From positions 1-64,000 of the forward strand of contig JANBPU010000009.1 in assembly GCA_027575805.1 (NCBI GenBank): DNA of 64,000 bases, written 5' to 3'. Under the pieces are notes generated by a model. The model did not search any database, had not been told where the DNA came from, and saw nothing but the letters and a program-made list of their open reading frames with translations. This DNA is from Mycoemilia scoparia (lineage: Eukaryota; Kickxellomycota; Kickxellomycetes; Kickxellales; Kickxellaceae). Shown piece after piece: positions 54,201-64,000 of the stretch (position 1 is its first letter; every line of letters starts with the position of its first letter). The translations under genes were made by a program, and so were the position numbers.

Positions 54201-57200
54201 CATGCTGGAAAAGGCAGAGTCTAATATAAACGCTGCATCAACGGATATAGAAATGATCCAGTCCCCTTTTAACCCCTTTGAGCGTCAGCTTGAAGAACTG
54301 AGCTCTGCATACAAATTGGCCACATCTCGAATCGAGGACCTCGAACTTATCCTTGATTCATGGAAGGGTCGGCTCCGTCAAGCCAAAATTGGACAATCCC
54401 GTCTACAAGCACCCTCCTTCGATTCTCTTAACCGGACTATTCGTAACATTACCAACACCCTTTCTAACCACAACAGAAATATTACTCTTTTGAAATTAAA
54501 ACTTGACACGTTAAAAGACAGCTCTAAGCAAAATGATGAGAAAAAGAGCATGGGTGGGTTATCCACTACTTCTGAAGCTCAGGAACAGACAGCCACGTCG
54601 TCACCAAGACGTGATTCACTAAGACACTCATTATTTTTACAAAGAACAGAGCCGTCTACAAGCCTTGAATTGCCTGTCAAGGCCTTTGCAAATATCAGAA
54701 TAAAGGATCTATCGCCATCTATGTCCAGGACCTTGAATAATCGTAGGTTGTCGAATATCTCACATCCAGACAGCAGTATAAATTCTCCAAGCTTGGGGCT
54801 GGTTAAAGATTCAGGATCTCCATTATCGGACAGTGTTGCAACAACGAAGAAGCCAACAGAGTATTTGGAAAAGCTTAATCGCCGTGCAGCTCTCAAGAAA
54901 AAGCTCTGTGTTCCAAGCCGCGTCGTAAATATCACTCGATGTGTAGATGATGTTTCAGACAAGGTATGATTTCGACGACTTCGAATATAAAATTTAGCTA
55001 ACAAAGTGTCTATATCATATGTATTAAATCCCGTTATCTCTATTTTCTAGGTTTTCAGTATTGACTCTATTCGTGAAACCACATCCCTAAAAGACCCTAA
55101 TGCTGAACCGAGCCTTGACATTGACAAACTAAAGATATGTGACCCAAAAACTCCAGAATCCTCGCGAATTTTTCCAAATAGCTCGTCGCTTCTTTACGAA
55201 AAGCACGTATTTTTGACCCCTAGTCTTGATCGAAACCTTTCAAACCTTAATCTTCAACCAAAAACGAGTGAGAGGCGGGAGGAATCAGAATCATCGCCAG
55301 AGACTATACCAGAAAATATTTTACTGAGGAGCGAATCTACTGAGATTGACGAAGAGCCTGTCCATATTTCTTTGGATTCCCAGTTGGATCAGATCATTTC
55401 TGAAGATGCTATATCACCAACCAAGAGCGATTATGTTACCGATATAACTGGTCACAGATCTGGAGCACCCTCTCCCCATTCCTCCGACCAGTATTCATCT
55501 TCAGGCGATGATGACATTGGCGATGACTCAGATTACGAACACATATCTTCAGGGAAGGAAGAAAGTGATAGTTATGACGAAGGCGAATCTGTGTCTGAAG
55601 TCAGTGAGGATTATGACACTGATTCTCAGGAGGAAATAGAAGAGACGGAAGAACAAACTGAAAAGAGTGGAGAGGTCAAGCCATTGTTCGGACAATCGGT
55701 TGCTCCCCAGACCCAAACTTTTGGACAATTTAATACAGAGGGATCATTTGGATCATTCCAGAAGCAACCTCAAACTACTTTTGGATCCTTTAATAGCTTT
55801 GGATCATCGTTTGGTGGTGCTTTTAATAAGTCTGCTTCTGAGCCTCAAGATAATGCTGTTGTCGAATCAAGGTCACTTCATGAGGATAATAGGAGTCTTG
55901 GTGGTTTTTCTGTAGCTGAGAGCGAAAAGGAGGCCAAAAAAGATATTGATACTGAGGAGCCCCATCAGCTGGTGGAGGAAAGCGGATCCCAAACTCTTAA
56001 AGAAAGCACAGACCCGCAGATAGAATCTCCCAAAGAGCCCCAAGATCAACACCCTGCTAATGATGGTGCTGAGGAACAAAAAAGTGATCCTCAACCACTT
56101 GACTCCGTTGAGAAGGTTCCTGAGCCAGTTGAAACAGAGACCGAGGAGAAGCCAGCAGAAGTTGAAGTTGACGATAATAAATCAGAGAAGCCGCATGTTG
56201 AACAAAATAGCGACCCCGTTGAGCCCCTCGAAGATAGCAATGACCCTACATCTTCTAGCTTGAATAAGGAACAGGAAAATGATCAATCTGCTACTGTCGA
56301 AAAAAGTCAATTAACAGAACCGCAACAACCTGAGTCTGACATCAGTCAGACTACTACCCGGCCAGATCCAGAATCTCTCGAGAGCAAAGAAGATCAAGAT
56401 GACCAGGCTGATAATCATCAGGGCAGCGATGAAGATATCAAAGAAGTTGCTTCAGAGCAGCAGCAAAGTGCCATTGACACTAGCCAAGTGACTGAACAAC
56501 AAGATCAAGTATCCGCTGAAAGTAAAAAAGAAGAAGATCAGGTTGCTGAGCAGAAAGATACCCATGAAGATGATAAAGCGGGCCATTCAGAACAACAGGA
56601 GGCTGAGGCTGAGGCTGAAACTAACAAGGTCGAAAATCAGCCTAACACAGAGTCTGTCGAAAGTGAGAATATCGAACAAAAATATGGTGGTCAAGTCGAT
56701 GAAGAAAGTCACTCAGAGCAGCAACAGAATAATACTGAAACTACTCATACCACTAATCAACTAGTTAAGGAACCTACTGAAGATGAAATGGCTGATAATC
56801 AGGCTGTCAAACAGGACAATGTTCATGAAGATGATAAAGTAGATCTTCCTGAACAAAAACAACGCGAGGCTGTTACTGATCAGCCAAGCATAGAATCCAC
56901 TGAAAGCGAGAAAGAAGTTGAGAAAACTGCTAAACAGGACTATAAGGAAGATAACACTGGTGAAGCAAGTCTTTCGGAACAACAGCATCATGAAGTCAGC
57001 CCCAGCCAGATTACTGATCACCCAGATCACGAACCTGTCAAAAGCGAAAAAGATGATAAACACCCAGACGAAAGTCAAGAGACCCAGCCTACAACCCAAG
57101 AAACTGATGGCTTTATTGTCTTGACCAAGAAGGATGACGCTGATTCTGATAATGCATCTGATATTTCTGAGGAGAAGCCAGAAGAGTCGGGCGAAACCTC

Positions 57201-58323
57201 AGGTAGTAAAAACGAGGGATCTGCAGGGTACAGTAGTGGATCTAATGATAATGGTGGTGACTCGTCTGTTATCTCCAAAACTGAAGAGAAACCAGATGAA
57301 GAACAGGAAAAGGAAGTGGATACCCATTCTCCCCTCTCTATCAATCATTTATCTCTAGAACCGATTGAGAACCCAAAGAACGACGATGAAATCAAGGTTG
57401 GGCAAGAACCCAATAAAGAAGAGAGTAGTGATACCAAAACTTTTGACAAAACAAAGGCTGGAGGGTCGGTAGGGAGTCTCGAGATGAGCTTGGGGAATTT
57501 TGGCTTTGCATTACCAACATCTCAGGAATCGAAGTCCATATCCACCCGCATTTATAATGACAATGACTCACTCATGGCTACCGAAATGGAGGATGGCGAG
57601 TCTGATATGTCATCCGCTTCGCCAAGCCCCATCTCGAAGATGAAAAACACTGAGACCACAACAGCAGCAGCTACTAGCAAAAATGGCAAGTCTCACTTGT
57701 TTGCTCCTTCTCAATTATCATTCGGCTGGTCAAAGCCTTCAGATAGTAGCGATAACACTCAAGGAAAGGGCAACCCTCCACCACTCTCTGGCGCGTTTGG
57801 CATCCAGTCATCAGCACAGCAGACAACCGGATTTGGCGCATTTGGTGGTCAGTTAACAACTCCAAAAGTAACAGCGTTTGGTAACCTTGGCACCACTCAA
57901 GCATCTACAGTACCATCTGCCTTTGGAGGAGGCTTTGGCTCACAAGGACAAGCAGCTCCAGCATTTGGTCAATCAAGTTTTGTTGGAAAAGGATTCGGCA
58001 GCTCAGGAGTGGCCTCGTCATCAGCATTACCACCTTCATTTGGATCCCAAATCAACGCTGGAGGTAGCAGTAGCAGCAATACCACCTTTGGCTCTGGCTT
58101 TGCTGCTGCCGCTCAGAATGGCAATGCATTTGGGTCAATTGCACAATCCAGCGATGCCCAGTCAATATTTGGAACTGTCAAGGGTAGCTCTATAAACGCC
58201 TCATCAAATACATTTGGCATCAGAAACAACGATGACAACGCTATGAACAGCGACGACGATGAACCCGCAAATGTACCTCGAAGCAACCTCAAAGTTCCAG
58301 GTCTCGAAGAGGATAGTGATTAA
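51201..58323 (+). CDS. Nup159/Nup214-type FG nucleoporin
   Basis: Cytoplasmic-face nuclear pore protein; the propeller docks the helicase Dbp5 during mRNA export. Exons 51201-51272, 51362-51509, 51598-51809, 51901-54963 and 55051-58323 give about 2,255 residues. Order: N-terminal beta-propeller (about 25-450: VRLLAISQTYGFMLAGTPSG, DVRPNPDEASPLTAVLFKSN, SISWSRKGKQIACGTSLGNI), an FG block (about 478-735: FGSTSKLGFGGGN repeats), coiled coils (about 760-1025), a short FG block (about 1376-1426), a long Glu/Gln/Asp-rich region (about 1430-1900) with degenerate 45-residue repeats, and a last FG block (about 2049-2219). It combines FG repeats on both sides of the coiled coil. The exact start is uncertain: 51201 has the better context, but an in-frame ATG at 51084 exists. 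Confidence 0.88.
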
Positions 58324-58472
58324 GTAGCCAAAACTTCAAACATTTTTATCACATCATAGCAATACCAATATTATACTTTTCAATAACCAATCATAATTGG
58401 TTTCATTCAAGTTGAACAAAAGTTTTTTAAAATTTCTAAAAGCTGGTGTATTAAAGGTAATTATTAGCCAAA

Positions 58473-58596
58473 TATATAGGTCATAATTTTTGAAGAGTAC
58501 ATTTTGGTGACCAATGACTATAGGGGCAACCACAGCCAAATGGATGTCTAGTTTTACTAGTAAACATCCACCCTTCAAAAATTATGATCCATATAG
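58473..58596 (-). repeat. MITE family A copy, reverse sense
   Basis: ATATAGGTCATAATTTTTGAAG left, CAACCACAGCCAAATGGATG core, CACCCTTCAAAAATTATGA right. It lies 150 bp after the nucleoporin stop. Confidence 0.7.
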
Positions 58597-58703
58597 CAAA
58601 TTAGCGATCCTGATTTTGCTCCTTTGACATAATTTCTACATATAAATACATGAAAATGCATGTAAGAATCATTATATCTTTGGAGATCATATTGGGTGTA
58701 TAA

Positions 58704-59851
58704 TTATAACCATGTTCTACCTTTTATGTGGGCTTCCATCATCACTGTGTGAGAATAGTCGTATGCACTCCAACCCCGATGGTTGACCAATCCTGGCTGT
58801 GCCCCTCGCTTTAAGAGTATTGTAACGGTCTATGAGAAAAGCGATTGTTTTATTAGGTGTACCAAAATTTATTTATATATGGCCTTATGTGAAGAGTTGC
58901 GAAAGTCTGCTTACACTAAATTGTCCCCAAGAAGCAGCACTATAAAACATGGAATTTATTCTATTAGTTTTTGGAAATTACAGAATTACAAGTGCATGCG
59001 CAATAGCCGATAAACCTACTGATGCAGTGGTGTATTGCCATCAATATCCCTCTGGTTTACATTTCCGCCGTTATTGAGTATAAACTACCAGCGATGTAGT
59101 GCAATATCTTTGTAAAATATTTCAAATAACCCGCTTGGCCCATGCCATATACATTAATGTATTATATATATTTACATTTATTATTTCGTCGTATCCATTC
59201 TGTGCCGCAAGGTTTATCGGACTCTGTCCATCACGATTTATAAGTGATATCGTCTTTGGATACATTTTGAGATATAAGATGCAAATCTATAAATTTCGAC
59301 ATTATAGTATTAATAACAAAATCGCTTTCATTGTATGAAAAATACAGAAATTGATGTATATAATAATCGATTTTCTTACTTTTGGTTGCTTGTATTGAAG
59401 GGAGAGCAATGGAATTGTGTTTCCAGCCGAATCCTGAATAATAATTGCCATGGTTTAATAACAATGCCATATTACAATATCTCAGCACGCACTTCTGCTA
59501 TATTTACCTGGGATATCCCCATATTTTCATGACCCGCTTCAAGCAGAAACCGGGAAACATCACAATGCCCATATTTCGCAGCAATGACCAATGACGAGCT
59601 ATATGGTGCAAAATTCCATGGTTATCTTTACAATCCTTACAGCCCCATGCTTTAAATATACTACCCATTCATTAATATCATGCAAACTAATAAAAGGTCT
59701 TGACGTACCATCCGTTTTCGTCTGCCTGCAAATTACGGACATCGACTATCTTGCCTCGACTTACCAGCCGCTTTAGTGTTTGTAAATTTCCACTGATTAC
59801 TGCTTCTTTAAACTTAAGTTCTGGTGTAACTTCCTTGAATGCTTTCATCAT
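58704..59851 (-). CDS. Small ankyrin-repeat protein
   Basis: Hidden by seven exons on the minus strand: 59851-59709, 59598-59508, 59433-59380, 59286-59176, 59084-59020, 58939-58915, 58829-58704; 204 residues, all joins in frame. It opens KFKEAVISGNLQTLKRLVSR, then repeats with typical ankyrin text: LVIAAKYGHCDVSRFLLEAG, INRDGQSPINLAAQNGYDEI, NNGGNVNQRDIDGNTPLHHA, ASWGQFSTVTILLKRGAQPG and a closing NHRGWSAYDYSHTVMMEAHI. The overall plan resembles fungal ankyrin proteins such as yeast Avo2 (a TORC2 subunit), but the repeat fold is too common to fix the role. Exons are unusually short, one only 25 nt. Confidence 0.82.
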
Positions 59852-60368
59852 TTATCTAGTCCTGACCTCTCATCCCACAAATTATATTAACAAAGTAACT
59901 CCTAGACCAACGTAAACAGCTGGCTATATTTTCGGTTATCCTTGTCTTGTTTTTATTTTATAATGTTACACCAGTAACAATAGACTATGGGTTAATCGGA
60001 GATGGTAGTAGTTCGGCTATTTGCACATGGCTGAGTGGCATAAAGCTACCTTCCTAGGAGTAAAAAAATGCTTATTAATCGGCCATTTGCACATAGCTGG
60101 CAACATTGCTTTAGAGCATAATAGTTTGGCTATTCCAGCATCCATACCAAACATGGCCACTCTGTGGATATTAGGAAAAGACAATATGTAATTGGAGCTG
60201 TATTTCTAAATGCCAGACTATGTCCATACACTCTAGTGACTAAGGTCTATTTGTTTCAGCCATTTATTATCACATATCGTTATGGTGTTTCTAGCCAAAC
60301 AGCAGCTCACAAAAGCTCTCTTTCTTTTAAAACTGATTCTATAAAATAAAACTCGGAAAACGCAATAA
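59852..60368. other. Intergenic with a short direct repeat
   Basis: Two related 20-mers, CGGCTATTTGCACATGGCTG near 60016 and CGGCCATTTGCACATAGCTG near 60080, lie about 65 bp apart. No gene was recognised. Confidence 0.35.
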
Positions 60369-60477
60369 TATGGGTAATAGTTATTTTTGAGGGGTTAGTC
60401 ACACATATTTGGCTGTGATTGCCCCTATAATTATTGACAGCCACCAAAAGTACTCTTCAAAAAATTTGATCCATATA
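60369..60477 (+). repeat. MITE family A copy, internally shortened
   Basis: TATGGGTAATAGTTATTTTTG left, TTTGGCTGTGATTGCCCCTA core, AAGTACTCTTCAAAAAATTT right. Confidence 0.7.
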
Positions 60478-61260
60478 ACTGGTACTATTTCAGTTGTCTA
60501 GACCAGAATGCGATATTTCAATATCAATATTATCATACACCAGCAGGCACCAAAGGTATTCCCGACCCATCAAATTCAATTGGCTGGCCAGTGACGAGAC
60601 GTGTTTCTCTAAGTCTCCTTGATATATACACACAAAAGTGCCACATGGACATCCACTTGGCAATTGGCAGACTACGCAAAAATCAACGTGGCCAACCTTC
60701 CATTTAATCCTTCTCAAACTAAATGTCTATAGTAAAGATTCTACTATCTTTCTAAAGAACGTCAAAATCCAAGACCAGCCTTTGCTGTAAACAAACAGGA
60801 ACATATGGGCATTGGCCAGCACATTTTTGAAAAGGAGTTCGAGACTTCTGACTCAAATACAGACGAATAGGCTTCATCATAGGGCTAGTCATAGGGCAAT
60901 ATACGATCCTATAAGAGTATTTGTAGACATCTTTGCAAGAAGCAGAGTTCCCCAAAGTCCAAAGGCAATAGTATAAGGACATCGCACATGGGCTAAATTT
61001 AAAATATAGTGATTTGTAATAGCTCAAGTAACTCCAAGGGCATCTACACCCCACCTCATTAATAAATGTAAATTACAAGGCCGGAACTTGGTGTTGATTT
61101 TGCAGAGAGCACAGAAAACTACATACACATCAACAGACTTATTAAGAAACGACTTTGCCACTTCTTTGCCAGATCTCCCAGTTTAAACTCATCCCCTCAT
61201 TTTTCCTTTTTCACAAAAACACATAGCACATACAACGGGTGTAGCCGCAAAAGCACAGCC
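60478..61260. other. Region with two unsupported minus-strand frames; upstream of the secreted protein
   Basis: Minus-strand frames at 60490-60717 and 60752-61054 are Cys-rich with no domain I know, and I could not splice them into one convincing gene. A degenerate or lineage-specific gene cannot be excluded. The right end is the promoter of the secreted protein at 61261. Confidence 0.3.
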
Positions 61261-61587
61261 ATGAAATTAATCAGTTCTCTATTCGCCACTCTTGCTTGTA
61301 CTGCTATATTTGCCAACGCACAGCAGCAGCAGACTGAGACGACGGTCTTGTTTGTTGACAACAACGGGCCCAACCCGGTCATGGGCAACGTCGATGTATG
61401 CAACAGAGATACCCTTGTGATCACCAGCACCATCGATGAGACGGTTTATTTCACCCCCACAGGCCTGAGCACCGGCGTCACTGTTGATGTCACAAGCTTC
61501 TCCCCCATTGTTTCCCCGACTGTCATCACCGTTCCGCTCATTCCAATCCAGCCAACGGATCAGACAACGACTGTTGTCATTGTTTAA
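61261..61587 (+). CDS. Small secreted protein, unknown function
   Basis: 108 residues, single exon. It begins MKLISSLFATLACTAIFANA followed by a Gln run, a clear signal peptide with likely cleavage after ANA. The mature part (about 88 residues) is rich in Thr, Val and Pro, ends TTTVVIV, and has a single Cys (VCNRD). It has no repeat, no GPI-like tail and no family I recognise. Codon bias toward C-ending codons (ATC, ACC, GTC) suggests decent expression. It could be a cell-surface or effector-like protein; that is speculation. Confidence 0.7.
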   Translation: MKLISSLFATLACTAIFANAQQQQTETTVLFVDNNGPNPVMGNVDVCNRDTLVITSTIDETVYFTPTGLSTGVTVDVTSFSPIVSPTVITVPLIPIQPTDQTTTVVIV

Positions 61588-62050
61588 ACAGCACAGATGA
61601 CGACAGGGCCCCTAACGCCCACCTCCCTCGCCTTCACATCGCCTTAGCAATACACTGATGCCATGCAACATTAATTTCCTTTTCTTTTCATTTACACCAA
61701 ATAAACAAGCCTACATATTCAAACCCTCGCACCTGGATGCCAGTTCCTGATATAAAGTGTAAATTTAACATACTGCCAAACAAGAAGTGGGATATTAATT
61801 TGCATCCAAGCAAAGGTATACAAGATCCCTGGCTGTGGTATGAATAAAACATAGAGGGGAGAGAATCCAATAATCGCAAAGACTATCAGCAGATACTTTA
61901 TATACACAGCACTATTTGCTAGTAAGATAATATGTTGTATTATATTCTAAAAGAAGAAAAGGTGTACGAAATAAACAAAAATGATGTGTATTTCGGCTTT
62001 TTGGATACCTGGGCATCTCTCTCTCTCTTTCCGTATATTTTGATGCAAAT
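61588..62050. other. Convergent 3' flanks
   Basis: Lies between the secreted-protein gene and the minus-strand transporter. AATAAAC at about 61700 and AATAAAAC near 61845 could be poly(A) signals. No gene seen. Confidence 0.35.
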
Positions 62051-63324
62051 CTATTTTCTGCTGTCCTGTTGGGCTGCTGCAGAAGAACCATCGGAATCGG
62101 ACTTCATGCTATCCATGGGTATCGATGTCGGGAGAACCTGCTGGCCCTTTGGCTGCTCGCGCTTTTGGACATTCTTTGCATGGGTGTAAACAAGCCCAGC
62201 AGAAAAGCCCAGAAGGACGGCCATGATCCCACCAAGAGAAACCTTGTCGGGAAGCCACATCATCGAGAACATCGCGATGGGCAGTTTGTTGAGGGCACCG
62301 GCCATTGAATATGTTGTGGATGAGGTCTTGCGGATGCACCATGCTGAGCAGTACGAGATGGCAAAGGCCGAGAATCCTGATAGCGCGTTGAGCCAGATGT
62401 ATGATTTGAGCTCGGGAACATTAGCTTCCTCAGTGTAGTGGGAAATAAACTTGGACCAATCATCGACACCCAAGCTCAACACAAGATACATGGGCAAAGT
62501 CAAGAGATTGTTGAAATACACGGTCTCGATATCGCTGAAATTGACACGCTTGATGGTGCGGCGCATGTGGATCACAAACACAGCGGAGGCAAAGCAGTTG
62601 AGGCTCATCCAGATGTATCCGGCCATATTGAAAGTGATGTCGCTCCAGGCTCCAACCAGGGAAGAGAGCACCATCAGGGAAAACGAGGTAAGCATCAGTG
62701 GAGTTACCTGGGCTTGGAACACATAATATTCGCCATAGGCAATGGCAATGATGGTAAGGTTTTTGAATACGGTAAACAGTGGGATGTTGAGGTATTGCAA
62801 GGCCTTTCCACCGGTGTAAAGCATGGCTGCTTGAGAGCATGCAACAGGGAGCCCTAAAATTTATCAGAAGCATTGGGTTGGTTCTAAGATTTCTTAAAGC
62901 TAAAAATACCGCCTTTCCATTTTATCATGGTCAAGCTGTGCTGCTACTGATGGCAGCGGTTACTTACATATCATTACATCTCCCTTATTTAACTTCCGGT
63001 ACTTGATAAAGCTAACAAAGTTCCCACTAGCGACCAAAAGAACTATAGTTCCTAGCGCCTACATTACAAATCGAAGGTGGATAAACACTTGGTATACACT
63101 TTTATGGATATTAACGTGTTGGGCCCGCGCACAAGGGTAGCTGCACCGTCTATGCTGCAAACCAAGCCGAAATAAACCAAACTTACCTGTACTGCCAATA
63201 CCAAGAAAACCATATTGAAATGGAAGCCCGACAAGACATACTTGTTGACCAGGGTCATCATTGTAGATGACACGCAGTATGCAAAAATCGGGATTGCTGT
63301 GTGTAAAATTGTGTTATTATCCAT
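62051..63324 (-). CDS. VRG4: GDP-mannose transporter, Golgi (Vrg4 type)
   Basis: Exchanges GDP-mannose for GMP across the Golgi membrane, feeding mannan and glycolipid synthesis. Exons on the minus strand: 63324-63187, 63058-62968, 62853-62051, for 343 residues with about 10 membrane spans. Family text: FAYCVSSTMMTLVNKYVLSG at the start, MLYTGGKALQYLNIPLFTVF then KNLTIIAIAYGE in the middle, the TVYFNNLLTLPM motif and GALNKLPIAMFSMMWL, which holds the GALNK substrate motif. The C-terminal 45 residues are a polar cytosolic tail with Lys/Gln/Ser. Every join keeps frame. Confidence 0.95.
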
Positions 63325-64000
63325 CGCGTATGTCTAATTTGTATGAAAATTTCTAAATGGCTTGCAGAAGGAGTGTGGTGTGGGTCGACTCCCCGAAAGT
63401 AATTGAGATGTCTAGTAAATGTATGTATATATGTGTGTATGTATAAGGTCGTAAGAATGTGAACGAGAAAAAAGGTAAAGGAGAGAACCAAAAAAAGTTG
63501 AGCAACAGTAAGGAACTGATCAAAAAGGACCAAATAGCCTGCATTTTTTCTTCCTAGTCATAGGTTGTTTATCAAGTATGGATTTACCCCCAATTAAACC
63601 TAACAGCTGCTAATGGCAACAGCACCCTAGGCTCTTGGCACGCATAATTTGTCTATGCTTCGTTCATCTTGTTAAGACAGACAGGGTCGTAGAGACACTA
63701 CTGTTGGGCCTAAATAACCGTGTCCCTGCTTGCCAACCTCAATGTAAGCCTCATATCGACCTTTAACTTGGATCAATAGGCCCGCCGAATATCTGGCCTA
63801 TCAGCTTTCAGAAAATTAGCATGAACCATGATGCTCAGCCATTACAACAAGGTGGGACTTTCTACAGGCTGCACTGTCCTCCCCACTCTTTGAAAAACAT
63901 GGAATCAAATGAGCATTTACTTATCAGCAGCAATAAGCTAAAATCATGTTTCTATTATATCAAGAAAAGCTTTTCACAAAAGTAATGCAAAAAGATACAC
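63325..64000. other. Upstream region of VRG4 to window end
   Basis: The minus-strand leader contains a TGTATGTATATATGTGTGTATG tract near 63420 and pyrimidine-rich stretches. The small frames here are low-complexity. No gene recognised up to the window end. Confidence 0.35.

Noticed and set aside
62438..62873. 139-codon plus and 137-codon minus frames at the transporter
   Set aside because: Overlap the VRG4 exon in wrong frames; no family match.
1..64000. CRISPR arrays, bacterial operons, riboswitches
   Set aside because: No regularly spaced repeats; intron-bearing eukaryotic genes throughout; none expected or seen.

Overview
The window is nuclear DNA from a fungus. Nearly every protein gene carries short GT-AG introns (mostly 45-130 nt, donors GTAAGT-like). 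The gene set is fungal: a PurK-PurE fused Ade2, a Pho80-type cyclin, a Vrg4-type GDP-mannose transporter, an Nup159/Nup214-type nucleoporin and an SPX protein. An IucA/IucC siderophore synthetase and intron-rich versions of Pex16, RNase H2B, Atp11 and an NR2C2AP homologue point towards an early-diverging lineage (Zoopagomycota or Mucoromycota) rather than a yeast; that placement is inference.

Layout. 1-3.4 kb is an AT-rich transposon graveyard: a 27-bp perfect hairpin, a solo Ty3 LTR, a decayed Tc1-like transposase, a poly(A) retroposon inside a MITE, and MITE arrays. 4.1-15.6 kb holds catalase, a NIS siderophore synthetase, an SPX-aspartoacylase fusion and RNase H2 subunit B, with a MITE cluster at 6.0-6.8 kb. 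15.8-25.2 kb is a nested transposon block: a dead mariner split by a LINE fragment and a solo LTR, then a complete Ty3/gypsy chromovirus with a dUTPase domain, then two broken copies of an unknown transposon-like protein. 25.9-41.8 kb holds PEX16, calcineurin A, GAR1, dynactin p150, an NR2C2AP-like gene (minus strand), RRP41 and a Cid1-like nucleotidyltransferase. 43.2-58.3 kb holds an MCT-type transporter, ADE2, ATP11 (minus strand), a Pho80-like cyclin and a very large FG nucleoporin. 58.7-63.3 kb holds a minus-strand ankyrin gene, a small secreted protein and the GDP-mannose transporter (minus strand).

The genes are mostly unrelated housekeeping genes with no operon-like order. Two loose links are inference: catalase ends in a PTS1-like SKI and PEX16 is needed for peroxisome membrane assembly; the SPX fusion and the Pho80-like cyclin both belong to families of the phosphate response.

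The most notable object is the 5,186-bp retrotransposon at 18469-23654. It has near-identical 142-bp LTRs, an ATTAC target duplication, open gag and pol frames, a textbook -1 frameshift signal (GGGAAAA, 5-nt spacer, 10-bp perfect stem), a dUTPase between RNase H and integrase, a C-terminal chromodomain, and a primer site resembling two separate parts of initiator tRNA-Met. The SPX-AspA/AstE fusion and the NIS synthetase are the most interesting cellular genes.
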